A DNA stretch of 49,232 bases, taken from assembly GCF_010093535.1 (NCBI RefSeq), contig NW_022985212.1:368153-417384 (forward strand), read 5' to 3'. The notes below the pieces were generated by a model. The model searched no databases. It was not told the DNA's origin and saw nothing but the letters and a program-made list of their open reading frames with translations. Below, in pieces: positions 10,465 to 21,963 of this stretch. Within the stretch, counting starts at the first letter, position 1; each line of letters opens with the position of its first letter. A program made the translations under genes and the position numbers. The stretch is from Lindgomyces ingoldianus. Lineage: Eukaryota > Ascomycota > Dothideomycetes > Pleosporales > Lindgomycetaceae.

Positions 10465-10625
10465 TGTACCCCTGGGCACCAGCCCATTGCAATAGCGTCG
10501 TCAACAAGCTAGCTTAGCGCCACTTGCAACACGACTGATGTATACTGTAGTTTGCTGCAATATGCCCCATGCCCTTCCTAGCGCTACCAGCTAATCCCTA
10601 GCTAATACCCCTGGGCACCAGCCCA
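10465..10625 (+). repeat. Tail of copy B and shortened third copy (C) of the palindrome family
   Basis: GTACCCCTGGGCACCAGCCC at 10465-10486 is the displaced tail of copy B. Copy C starts near 10497 (TCAACAAGCTAGCTTAGCG), has lost most of the CAGCAAA-type tandem part, and ends with ATACCCCTGGGCACCAGCCC at about 10605-10624. Confidence 0.75.
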
Positions 10626-11325
10626 CTACAGTGGGGTGCTTAGTAAAGTTTGATTTTGCATTCAGATGCTAGCAGCTTTAAAAAGAAGAGGGGTTAATGC
10701 GAAGGTTGACTGATATTGGCAGCATATAGGATGTCATGCAATAAACTGCTTGGGCTAGGCTGACGTACTCGATGCTGGTGTTGCAAATACTCTGAGAAGC
10801 TCGCATCACTAATTTTCGCTAGCTTGCAAAACCTCAAAAATGTCTACTAACCTGGACTTGTATGCCGCCAGGAGCTACACACCACTTGGGTTCGCTCTTC
10901 CACCACCAACAACAACATTAACCTGAAAGCACGACACGTATGCCTGAGAGTTCCGCATAGAGTGCGATAGCCTCGGCTCAGACGAGGTAGTTTCCAGAAG
11001 CTAGAGACTTTAGAACCACTAAGAGCTTCTTGCTTTAGTTTGCGTTAAAGATCTTAGGCCCCTACGATACGGTAGTGCCGGTGGAGCTATCGTCTGCAAC
11101 CTTAGCCATGTAGACTTTAACCAAACCACAATGCTGCCCCCCAATGGCAAGGCCTTCACATAAGCGTGATCCTAGCAGCGTAGTATTGCGGGTCCTATGT
11201 CATCATCCGTCACATTCCACACCGAGGCCTCTCATCCGAGCGGGGACCACTCTGAGTTGTCGCATGGAGATGCATTCATAATGGGGCGGCTCAGTGTTTG
11301 ACATGTTATCGTTGCATTAACCTCG
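10626..11325. other. Non-coding stretch between the repeat cluster and the vWA gene
   Basis: No intact gene. A short plus-strand frame from ATG 10840 (MSTNLDLYAARSYTPLGF...) is broken by TGA at 10924 and again soon after. If the TGAs were once TGG it could be a mutated exon, but no family was recognised. Confidence 0.3.
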
Positions 11326-14300
11326 TCAAGCAACGTGACTGTCTATCCACTGCTCCCTTACATAATCCCCTAGCCTCCGCTGCACCTCTCTAACCCCAAC
11401 CACCTTCCCAGACCACGTATTCACCTCTCCGACCATCTTCCCAATCCACCTCTCCGCCTTCCAAACTAGCAGCTCCCAAATCTCCTTATCTGGCGCACAA
11501 GCAAGCTTGATCCACGTCACAACTAGCATGGTTTGCAAGAGGAACTCAAGCGTATCTCCGAGCTTGGTTTTCATATCCTCGCCGTTGCTATTGCTGTAGC
11601 TGGCTAGTGTAGCCTCGAGCATGGACATTATTCCTGCGGTGAAATGCGAGCATATGGCGGTGAGCAAGGACGGGGGTAGCCTAAATGAGCCTTGTGCAGA
11701 CTGCATGCGAATAACATTCCGCAAGTTCAAGGCCATGGACGCGTCGTTGGAGTCGGGACTGGAGTTCGCGGACGCCATAGATTTCGACATGGGCTTAATA
11801 GTATACGAAAGTTGTGTGTATGACGAAAGATCGTCTTCCTCCACATCTAGCTCTGATTTTAGAGCCTCAACACTTCCAGCACGGCAGCTGCCATACTGCA
11901 CCTGCACAGGAAGGTCGAACGATCGTTCTAACTGTTGTTGCGGTCGTCGCAATTGTTGCCGTTGGTCATCGTGAGGAACTGGCGACTCTCCAGAGACAAG
12001 CGTGTGTGAATCGTACATAGTTAATGAGGGAAAGCTTGAAAAGTCAGCAGAGCTTAGCGAATTACCACCCATATTTAAGGCACCAACGGAATTTTTTTCT
12101 TTGATTTTGGAGGTCTTAGAGAACATTGAGAAGCACTGCTCAATTTCACCTGACTTGTTTGATACCGATAGTGAGGAAACACTTCGAGACCCGTCCTCAT
12201 CCTGGAATGCATGCCGAACGGAGTCGCTTCCAGCATATGGCTCTGGAAACTGCTCTCCAAGTTTCGGACTAGGTGCCTCAGGACTATTCACCAGGTCTGA
12301 GGTGTGACTTAACGCCGTACGACGACTAGCACCCGCAGTGGAACCACTGGAAACATAAGGAGGGACATATGATTTCAGGGGAGGAGACCCCGTATACCAT
12401 GGTCCTGTCGTGGCCAGTACCGCTTGCCGATGGGCCTGTAAGAATTGCGCAGTCGGCGCCGTTCGGCGCTTATTCAGCTCCGCAAGGTCTCTCCTAGGCG
12501 CTTTATACAGCCGCCCTGTATTTTCTTCATTCCCTTTCTTCTCTCTGGCGACGAAACTAGTCCACTTGCTAGTGATATGATAGTTAACCGCAAGCCGCTC
12601 GCCGAGATCTTTGGCTGCAGCATCTGCCACTTTACTATTGGTGAGGGTACTGTGGAGCCAGGACTTGCCGGTTTCGAGATCCATGACGATAGCTTTGGCG
12701 GCAAGGTGATGCACTATGTACGTATTCGCGGCGGCTTTCACTACTGGGATTTTGACCGAAATATGTTCTCCAGAAGGTGTTGACGACTTCAGAGTAACAA
12801 CCTTGAGGTCTGCGCTGTATTTGTTGTCGAATAGGAAATATATCGTCGTCCTCGAGAACGGGTGCAGAGGGAGGATTTTGTAAGGTGCTTGCATGAAGCT
12901 CGAGCCTTCGTTGGATGAGGAAGCAGCGTATGTAGACCTGCCATCGAATTCGAGTTCGCAGTCGTAGCTTGCAGGCGTGAGAGCCCCCTTCAACATCCTC
13001 ATGACCCTGCCCTCCAATCGTCCTCTACCGTCGACAACAATAACTTCTGCGAATCCGCCGCCTTCGGTGCCAATCCCCTCAACAAGACGGTGGGATACCT
13101 TATTTCCGATACCCAGGGCAAAAAATCTGACGGCATCCTTCAGCTCCAATCGAGTACCTGACACGAATTCGCGCACCTCAGCCTCGCTCCAGACTTCTCC
13201 ATCGGTCAAACAAATGATTTGAGTTGTGAAGTTTTCCATGACTATGCGCTTCTGAACGGCATCCTTAATAGGCCGAAGGATTTCAGTGCCTCCCATATTA
13301 GCTCTAAACGTTGATACATGTTGTACGGCCGCCTCAACATTATCATCGGTATAAGGCTGCGACTGTGGCCAGAGCGAAGTGAACGATGACCCAAAGGAGT
13401 AGATATTGAAGCGTACCCCTTCCGTCAAGCTCTTGAGAAACACGTCCAGGGCGTCCTTAAGCGTGTCCATTGTTAGTCCATGCATGGATCCAGATCGATC
13501 TGCAATAAAGATGATTTCGCCATTAAAAGATTCTGGCTCAACGTAGGATGAGAAGATATCGCGGGGATTCAAAGTAAGTTTCATGGCAGACTGTAGCTCT
13601 GCCCCAGACGCTTCTTCAAGCTGCGCTCCCGAGGCAACCATACTTGACCCGGATGCAAGAATCAGGAGCACGAAGTCGCGTCCTAGGGTGACGTTCCTTT
13701 CTGAAAGAGTCGCTTTCGCCTTCTTTGGGTCAAACTCGTTATCTGACTTGTCGGCCCCACGAACGAGATCGCCAAAACTCGACACTGCGGCTGGTTTTCC
13801 TATTGTGCCTGCGGCACCCATTTCAACGGAGATTGGGTGGGTTCGGCTTTCAAGTTTGCGCAAGGATACAGACGCGTGCACATGGACGGTGATGTGGAGG
13901 CCATTCTTATCCGTAGTAGACGATGGTAACATCTGAGGTGGTGGCGCACCGTATCTTGGCGCCATCGAGGTTGGAAGAGTGACGAGTACACCCTCACCCC
14001 CAATGTCTGCCTTGAGTTCATTTACGTAGGTAATCTCTACCTTGACGAAACTCCGGGCCGGGATGTTTCCAAGCTTGGTCTCAAAGACTTCTGGTGTGTG
14101 TTCTTCGAGTAGAGCTGCAACTTTCTGCTTTGCTACTGCTTCTCTGAACTCTTGTTTGGCGATCTGTTAGAGTAAGTTATTGAAACCAACAAGTAATAAG
14201 GATGGCCTAACGACTCACCTCTTTCGGCTTGATGGCACCTTCGAGGAGCTTATCCTCTCCAACATGACATCTGAATGAGATCACAGCCGAGCCATCGTAT

Positions 14301-14710
14301 AGCGGAAATGAGTAGTTCGTCTCTCTAATGACATAGCTCGACAGGTTTGTAAATGTCTGCGTGACCTTCGTCTTCGCAATGGTAAACTGAACATCAACGT
14401 CTATATTGACGTCGAGCAGAGGTAGGCACCGCGCTTCACTGCTAGTACTTGGTGTTGGAGCTCCATCGGTGGTGTTAGATACAAATCCGCTGTCTAGGTT
14501 GTAAAATGTGGGGAAGATATTGAGCGGATCTATCCCCTTCTCCAATACCTCAAACTCTTCGCCATCCGCGCCGATCTGACTCGACTGGAAAAACACCCCA
14601 GATGGCAACTGCTGCACAGTGTGATCTTGAAGATTGTACGCGTACTGGTGGGTACTGCCTCCATACCCACCGTACGCGCCATAAGAGTTATTTGGCAGAT
14701 AGCTCGCCAT
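11326..14710 (-). CDS. VIT and von Willebrand factor A domain protein, two exons
   Basis: Model: exon 1 14710-14219, intron 14218-14164 (55 bp, GTGAGT...CTAACAG), exon 2 14163-11326, 1109 aa. Residues about 70-230 form a VIT domain (vault protein inter-alpha-trypsin), with SSYVIRETNYSFPL, IAKQEFREAVAKQKVAALLE and FVKVEITYVNELKADIGGE. A vWA domain follows at about 380-560, with the metal-binding motif DRSGSM at 386-391 and a second strand ending in TDGEVW. The C-terminal half (beyond 700) is Ser-rich and looks disordered, followed by a helical tail. No signal peptide or membrane segment, so probably cytosolic. In the family, VIT-vWA proteins are thought to act in protein-protein contacts; no enzymatic activity is expected. 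Splice phase is exact. Confidence 0.95.
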
Positions 14711-15515
14711 AGCGACGACTTCAGGGCTAGAATGGAGGGCTTAGAAAAGAAGAGACATATTTTCAGGCAACAACGGCCTTATAGTCCCGCGCTGAACCGG
14801 TGAGCGTTTTGGCGCTAACTAATCTAACAGGTTCAATTCGAGAAATAGGGCATAGCCACAGCCGGCAAGACCCCGCCCCAAGTGGCGGCCAGGCACACTG
14901 TGGAACATTTTCCAGGCACCTTGTTGGTGAAGAGAGACCAGGAGGGCGCGAGTTAGCGAGGTCCATCCTTGCGATCCCCTGGTGAATTGTGCCCCGCAGT
15001 GTAGCTCAAAACGAGCCATTGTGCCTTGCAAAAAGCTGGTTACAGTCAAATGTTTCAGAGGAACGGCCATGAAAAGGTACAGCATTGCTAAAACAAGAGA
15101 TATACTTATGCAACTTAGCAACCCTCTGCAGCAAACCGCGTTGTTTCTTTCTCTGATCTTTATTTTTAGGAACATCTTCTTAAGATTAAACTATCGTTTA
15201 CTTTCCAGTTTCGCAGTTTGTTGTTTGTCCTTTTTACCTGTGCTCGTGCTAAGGGCTTGGTAGTGCAAGCCGGGCGCAGAACTTCTAGCTATTGGTTGAA
15301 ATTCTGACAGTCACTAGCTTCTTGCAAGGCACACTACTTAGCCCAGAACGTAGGGTCAAGGACTGACCGGTCGCAAGGCTGACAGTGGAGCCTCATCACA
15401 ACCACATCGTCCGATTGCAAACTGCACTCACGAAGAGACTGCACTCACGAAGAGACTATGATGAGTTTGGAATTTCTTGTCTGACAGAGTCGTCAAACGC
15501 GCTACATACCTTAGC
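14711..15515. other. Divergent intergenic region between the vWA gene and the STAND-like gene
   Basis: Upstream DNA for both neighbouring genes. No intact gene seen. It contains a perfect 17-bp tandem duplication at 15421-15454 about 60 bp before the right-hand start codon. Confidence 0.4.
15421..15454. repeat. 17-bp unit in perfect tandem (2 copies)
   Basis: ACTGCACTCACGAAGAG is repeated twice head to tail just upstream of the ATG at 15516. It lies where 5' UTR or core promoter is expected. Confidence 0.9.
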
Positions 15516-17836
15516 ATGGGTATTCCAATCTCGGTCGGCGACGCAATACTACTATCGCAGATTGCCTGGAGCATCGGCGAAGCCTTTACTTCCGGACGCA
15601 AGTCGGCCCCAGCCGAGTTCGCAGAAATCCAGGATCTACTTTTTACGCTCGGCGAGGCGCTGAAAGTGCTAGCAAAAGACTTGCCCGTTGGCAATCAGGT
15701 TGCGCAGGCAGAGAGAGTGGCCGACGGACAGGCTGATAATGCCGTCCCAGAAGCCGACGACGCGCTCCTTGCGCAAATGATATTAAATTGTCGAAGTACC
15801 TTGACATATCTCAAGGCTATGGTGGACAGATACATGGAGTTAGACAAGAATGATGGACAGAGGGGACAAAAGAAGTGGAAAGATGAGGTGAAGAAGAATT
15901 GGAAGAAGTTATTGTGGACAAAAGAGGGGGGAGATATTATCAAGCTCAAGACGACACTCTCAGCTCATATCAACGGGCTCAATCTAGCCCTTTCGGCAAT
16001 CAATAAGTAAGAGGATTATATCGCAGCTATTAGATTACTTGGTGTGGCTAACTTCGAACTACTAGGCGCTATGGCCGTGAAGTCAAAAGCCATGTCGAGG
16101 GCATGCACACCAAGCTTGATAGCATTTACGAGTGGTTCAAGCAGAATCTTCAAGGGCAGCAAGCTGCAACTGCTTCGGCATCTCCGCAGTATCACCTTGG
16201 CTCAGAAGTGCAAAATCATGGGGGACTTTGGTTCTCTGTTTCCATTCAGATCATGCCAGGTCGTGAATACATGAACCTTCACTGTCCACGAGCAACGTTT
16301 CGAGATAACTGGCTTGATGATAAGGACCCATTCAGGGTTGCGCCGAGTATATTTCAGTGCTGTTGCTCTCGAAACTCAACAGCATTAGACCATGCAGAAT
16401 CTCTCCACGTGTCGTGTAAGACTTGAGCCCAGCCCTTCAAACAAGTCGAACTGATCATACTCAAACACCTTCAAGTATTACCGTCCAGTCTACTAGTCCA
16501 AGTAGCAACTCTAGACTCCGAGCCCCCGCGCTGGCACATGTACGCTGCTTCACGGAGTACACCGCACAGGATCAGCTCGATCTATATTTCAGAAGTCGAG
16601 CCGACAAGTATTGCATCTACCTCCCTTTCCGCGCTTACATTAAGCTAACAACTTAACACATATCTCCAAGACTTCGAAGCCGCAGCGTCCTGCCTCTCCC
16701 TTGTGCAAGCCCGCCAACACCTTCTTCGCAATCAAACCACACGTCTTGTCTCCTTCAACGCTACTGCAGGGTCTTCCTCTGATGAATACTCGGACGGAAT
16801 CGTGTCCGTCCTAGCCTCGAAAACGGAACAGGTACCCGAATATGACGAAGGGACCTGTACTCTCTTATTCACCGTCGGTGAGCGGCAGTTCCGTGCTGCT
16901 GCAGATTCAGCTTATTCAGTTCTGCATTACAAGAGTATGCCTGAGGGTGCTGTAAGGCAGGCACCTAGCGATACGTCGTTTAGCAAGCCGGAGGATACTT
17001 CAAGAGGCGGTATCCCACTATCATCTGCTATGGATTTCGAGCTTCAACAACCACATGCTGAGGTGCTGTTTCAGGAGACCAACAAGATGCTCGGTGGTGG
17101 AGGAGACAGCACTTACTATATATCTTGTATGTGCCGGCACTCACCGTTTCTCATTGTCTTCAATGCCAGCCCCTTGGAAACTAATATCCGGCAAGTTCAC
17201 CATAACACCACCATATCACGTGGCAGCGGCCGCCGCACCATCTGCCTGCACGATATTCTCGTCGTATCGGAGCAGAAAACGGACTCTTCCCACAGTGCTA
17301 CAATCCAACAAATAAAATGCACTTCCGTCGACGTTGAGTTCGGAGAATCAACCGGTAAGTCGTTGTCGTTACCTTTCCTCGTCTGCCTTGGAACCCTCTC
17401 AGCACCTGAATAACACCATTCCACCATCCTAGAAGCACAAGCCTTCCTCTCGTCCCTCCAAGCTATGCAATCAAACCTCTTCCACCTTCACCTAACCCGC
17501 CACCTATTCGGCGATCACATCCTCTTTCAGCGCTTCGCAGGAGACATGGTCGTGCAGGACCAAATCCTTCCCTGTGCCACGCTCTCGCTAGTCTACAGCC
17601 CTAAGTCCGACACTTATCGCGTTATCTTGATATCAGACACGCGAGCGGCAAGTGTATGCTTGCCGCTCGAGCCGCGACACTTAGAAGCCTTGATAACAGA
17701 CCCTAGTGCTAGAAGGAAGCTGTTTTCAGGTTATTTTTTGGTCAAAGATGGGAAAGGCAGGGAGGTCGTGCGGGCAAGTGTTAGGTTTGATGAGGTTGTG
17801 GGTAGTGGGGAGATTGCATCCACTGGTTTCGATTGA
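15516..17836 (+). CDS. Protein with a fungal STAND-type N-terminal helical domain but no NTPase domain, five exons
   Basis: Proposed exons 15516-16006, 16066-16346, 16428-16607, 16671-17354, 17433-17836. Introns are 59, 81, 63 and 78 bp and all phases fit, giving 679 aa. The start MGIPISVGDAILLSQIAWSI is the pattern of the 'fungal N-terminal domain' found in front of NACHT/NB-ARC and ankyrin proteins (SVGD, hydrophobic helices, LxxxLGEALKVL). Residues 1-165 are helical with a Lys-rich stretch near 125-145. The rest (contains SDGIVSVLASKTEQV, DTYRVILISDTRAASVCLPL) looks beta-rich and was not recognised. No P-loop and no ankyrin repeats. The second intron (16347-16427) removes a TGA at 16424; if that intron is wrong the gene carries a nonsense codon. 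Role unknown; relatives act in non-self recognition and cell-death signalling, but that is not shown here. Confidence 0.72.
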
Positions 17837-18834
17837 GGGGAGACGATTCTGCTGGAAGAAAAGAACGGACAGTTTGGGGAGAGGAAGAATATTGTGCTAG
17901 AGAGGAAGGGTGGAATTATGCAGCTAGGCAATATCTTCATGAAAACGTTTACTGTTGTTGTTGTCAGAGTTTGAGACAAATGGTAGCTGCAAGAAACCAT
18001 CCTGAATAACTAATTAACGGCAGTTCGTATAACCTTGCGCGATCGCTGCGCTACCATATCTTGGCGACTAACAGGTGCTAAATATAATATGACTGATTGA
18101 GGAGGGAAATTTGTATTCTTTTGACAGTATCGGTAATTCCAGCAGGGTGTTTGGGGGATGGCATCTACACTAGTCATAGTTCACGTTAGGCAGCCATAAT
18201 GCAGATGAGCTTGCTGCGACGTATTATAGGCGTTCATCCAGGTCGGCTTGCAGGTCCAATCGTGGATCATGGGGCACTTCGAAATTAGAACTATGTTCTG
18301 AAGTGAGTGTTACGCGATTCACTGCTTCACAAAGTCATTGAATCCGGAACCAAGGATAGCATGAGATCTTCATATTGGCCATCAGTTGGTCACCTAACTA
18401 GGGAATGGGATAATTAGGAAATAGTAGTTGCAGCTGCCGCTGCCGAAAGACACCTGGAGGGCAGAATCGAGACCCGATTCAACGATCCGCAGCAACACAT
18501 TGCGTCCCAATTCACCTAAACCCGCAGGGGAAAACTGCGGTATAGTAAGACCTAGACTGGGTAGGATTCACAAACAACTCGAAATTATCTTCATGGTGGA
18601 GGTTAACCGATACTAGATAGGGTCGCGAACACGACGAATTCTCCATGGAGAGTGTGGGGGCGGCAGCACGTGTCTTTTACACCGACGTGTTAGGGAAGCA
18701 CAAATTCCATCCCAATTTTATTATCCTGTCCCTCACTCCGGGATTGCGGGGTCCTTCGCTTCTAATCCAGCACGCCACCGATATGTACTCGCTGTATGCT
18801 GTGGCGGCATGTCGCTTTGACCCTTTCTATGATA
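17837..18834. other. Intergenic stretch
   Basis: Right after the stop at 17836 another frame is open for 45 codons to 17973 (it contains ILLEEKNGQFGERKNIVLE). It may be a lost tail of the preceding gene or chance. Beyond 18000 nothing was recognised. Confidence 0.3.
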
Positions 18835-19930
18835 TACATTCTCTTGGTATGTACCCCAGGCACGAGTAATCTTCCTAAAAGAGTCCCTTGCTTCGAAGCT
18901 CTAGGATTAATAATTTAACTACGTCGACGAACGCTCCAAGCTTCATTGCATATGCGATTTTTAAACCCATCTACGTCGGTTTCTCCCACCCACGGTTTAA
19001 ACTCATCAGCGGCCAGCGCAGGAGTTCCGACTACGGTAGCACCAGGGCCTTCGATCTTAGGCCATTTCAGGATCCTGGGTGTAATTTTCGTCAACATCTC
19101 TATGGCAGACCTGGAAAGATTAGGTTGAGGGAGTTTAGGGGTTTAAACAACAAGACCGGGGAATACATACCGGATTGCGTTACTTTCTACATACCTCAAC
19201 TCCTCATCCTCGCCATATTGCGCTAAGTCAATATCCGTCCACCCTCAGAGCAAAGCCAAAGCGCCGTCAATATCCCCATGCTGTGCGCAGTCCTCAAATT
19301 TTGCTCGTGTTTCGCCCTCATTCCCACCAGCCACGGGGCATATCAGTGCCAGGAATTTGACATCTACCGGACGCCTTCCAAATCTCTCTTTTGCAAGCTG
19401 CCGGACTTCGGCGACATTCTTTGCTACAGCGGCATGACTGTGGCCAGCAACGAATTCCTTCAGCGTGCGGAGCTGCGAACATTTTTCCTGCTCTGGGGCG
19501 TCCCTGCTTGTAACAACAGGGGTGTTCGTTGAGGAAGCGGTTGACATATTTGTGGACCTAGGATTGCGTGATACCTCCCTTTGTGACTGATCCCCAACAT
19601 ACGAGTAGGATCCGTATACACGCCTCGCGCTCTGTCTAGTACGACAGCATCATCATACCACGAGGACTTGAATAAAGTGTATATTACCCGCAGATTCCTC
19701 CGCGATTCCATAACGCTCGTCGCGTCCTGGTTCTCCGTATGGCCTAGAGTGCGAGCCGTGGATTCGAGGTACCCCGTGACAATATTCCAGCCCAAGTGCC
19801 CTTTTGTCAAGTGCCCGACTGGGGATAGCCTCCTCGTGGTATGGCTTGGCTCTCTCTGCGTACAGACTCTATCACCGCTACCGGCGCAACACTTTCGTGC
19901 CTGCGGTACCGTAGTTTCAGCTATCTCTCC
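18835..19930 (-). pseudogene. Dead FMN-dependent monooxygenase (NtaA/SnaA/DszA family)
   Basis: Pieces in order from right to left: GHLTKGHLGWNIVTGYLES, VLDRARGVYTDP, QRTPLLLQAG, HAAVAKNVAEVRQLAKERFG, VDVKFLALICPV, GWTDIDLAQYGEDEELRYVE, then after a clean 60-bp intron (19170-19111, phase correct) SAIEML, ATVVGTPALAADEF, GAFVDVVKLLILELRSKGLF. These follow the luciferase-like flavin monooxygenases related to nitrilotriacetate monooxygenase component A, in the right order over most of the length. Lesions: frameshift near 19830-19845, two compensating frameshifts between 19453 and 19492, TGA at 19245-19247, frameshift near 18957-18965, TAG at 18875-18877 where the family has Trp. The N-terminal 80 or so residues are unreadable. 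It cannot make an active enzyme. It lies 3' of the SDR gene on the same strand. Confidence 0.88.
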
Positions 19931-20503
19931 ACTACCATACTCTATTATTATCACCCTATTCAACCCCCAGTACTTTGACTAGGCAGATTTCCACAAGGAA
20001 GGAGTTACCTTTAAAGTCGATCGAAAGTCATCGCTCGGTGGAGCCAATCATATTGCTAAGGCGAAACTTGGGCAGGGTCACAAAAATTCGCAGCCGCTGC
20101 CTACGCGGTGGGGAAGAATTGCGGCGGTATGGGCTCTTGCGACGTTTGGGGGTCATTAGGTGCTCTGGCCGTTGCCAATGTACGCGTTGAACAATATCTT
20201 TCGTAAAGGGGTAGATCCTAGCTCATAATTAGTCTTCTCTTTTGACTGAAAATATGCTCTAACAATTGCTGCTCATAGTTCTTCATCGCGTGGATTGTGG
20301 TAGGTCAATCTGACTTTGGATCACACTTCTTATCGTTGGCTTTTATCCCGTTATCGATGGTTATAGACAAATGCTTGCAGTTTGGAAAGCGGTCATATAG
20401 ATGCACGGGAAAGTGGAAGTAGGAAAGAGCGGTAGTGGCAGTGGAGAGAGGACATTTGAGACTCCCAGGTGGTTTCGCTCCCGCGTCGGCTCAGCGCCCC
20501 ATG
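19931..20503. other. Spacer between SDR and the monooxygenase pseudogene
   Basis: It probably includes the decayed start of the monooxygenase gene, but no convincing homologous stretch can be read. Nothing else was seen. Confidence 0.3.
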
Positions 20504-21525
20504 TCAATATGTAGCTGGTAGAATACCTAATCTTCCCCCATCTGTGATGAGAACATTTCCGTTAATGTATGCTCCAGCTTTTGACACGAGAAACAGGATC
20601 GCACCAGCCATGTCCTCGATGGTACCCGCTCTTTGCGCTGGGATGAAATCTTTCGGGATCTCATTTTTTTGTTGTTCGGCAAATGCAACTTTTGTCATCT
20701 CTGATGGATATACTGAGCTCTTTGGTAAATATTTTGTGAAATCAAATCGAATCGCCATACTTACACCCAGGTGCAATGACATTACTCCGAATGTCGAATG
20801 GCACCAAATTTGAAGCGAATTGCTTCATCATATGATTCACGGCGGCTTTACTACTCCCATACGCATACCCAGTTATCGGAATGCGGTTAAATCCACCAAT
20901 CGAACTCGTTGCAATGACCTGACTCTTCTGCGACACATTGCCTCTCTTATTCCCGGCGTCCAAAAGCTCAAGAAAGGCCACCACGGTGTAGAAAACTGCG
21001 GTGTCATTCACCGCATATGTCTGCGTGAACTCTTCTTCCTTCCAATTCCACAGGAATGAGCGGAATTCTGAGATATTGGGGTTTGGTGAAAGGCCTTTTG
21101 GGGTTGGGCCGATGATTCCCGAATTGGCGATGACGACGTTGACAAAGCCGGTCTTCAAGGCGATGATGGAGACGATACGATCGAGGTCTTCGCGAGATGT
21201 TACGTCTCCTTGTAGAGGGATTATGTTGCCGTGCTTCTTTTTGCTGGAATTATGACTTAACTGTCTTTGCAGGGGGGTGGATGGGCGTTGCTTACAGCTT
21301 CTTCAGCTGCCTTCTTTAACACTTCTTCTCTTCGGCCAATGATGTAGACAGTCGCGCCGTTTGATTCTAGTGCTTTGGCTAACATGAGACCGATTCCTAT
21401 TCATGTAAGCTGGTAGTCATACCAAGACGCGATTTCAAGTGATGCGAACCTGTTCCACCACCGGTGACCACGGCGACAAGGCCATTGACACTAAACAGAT
21501 CTGCTGCATCGATAGAGGTAGTCAT
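20504..21525 (-). CDS. Short-chain dehydrogenase/reductase, four exons, intact
   Basis: Exons 21525-21450, 21396-21296, 21236-20765, 20712-20504; 285 aa with all phases consistent. Cofactor motif TGGGTGIG at 21-28 in a Rossmann fold; IANSGIIGP at 96-103 in place of NNAG; active-site VND (N137), S170/S171, and Y185-x3-K189 (YGSSK). The last exon ends with NGNVLITDGGR, the usual SDR C-terminal strand. This is the classical NAD(P)H-dependent SDR layout, closest in feel to the RhlG-like or 3-oxoacyl-ACP-reductase-like fungal SDRs; the substrate is unknown. R47-R48 after the second strand would suit NADPH. The third exon start uses an AG inside CAGCAAAAAG (acceptor at 21237) because the nearer CAG breaks the frame. 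Its 3' neighbour on the same strand is a dead flavin monooxygenase, which suggests a former two-gene pathway fragment. Confidence 0.93.
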
Positions 21526-21963
21526 TGTAAGAAGGACGCGGTTCAACAGTGTTTGGAAAGTGGAGAGACACGACAGCTCTTTGATGTCGTCTTATTCGCC
21601 TCCGGCCGTACGGAGTTAGAGTGGGTCTGGAGGCAGCCAATGAGAGTCAAAATGTTAAACCAATAATCATTAATCTGCAGACGAATGAGAAAAATGGAGG
21701 ACGGGTAATTTCTAAAAGTGTTCCATTCCCGAATGTTTCAGAGTTCCTTCACGATGGAAGGAATATGGATGGTGAAGGCAACTTCGTTTACTGACACGTG
21801 ACCTTCAACCCTGCTCCAAGCAAGCGGGTTCACATCGATATCCGCATCCCACAGGTGGAGTTGAAGTCCAGATATATGTACATTTTATGATCTAGCCTTT
21901 CCACGACTCGATTTATACATATCCATCTACAGGTGTGCCCTAACGGCCTTCGTACTGTCGCAA
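21526..21963. other. Intergenic stretch
   Basis: Promoter side of the SDR gene and 3' side of the small secreted protein gene. No gene or repeat seen. Confidence 0.4.

Noticed and set aside
9544..10625. CRISPR-like array suggested by short repeated units
   Set aside because: Units are degenerate, lack unique spacers of constant size, and the DNA is fungal nuclear DNA.
11621..13936. Plus-strand frames inside the vWA gene
   Set aside because: Complement of a clear VIT/vWA coding frame.
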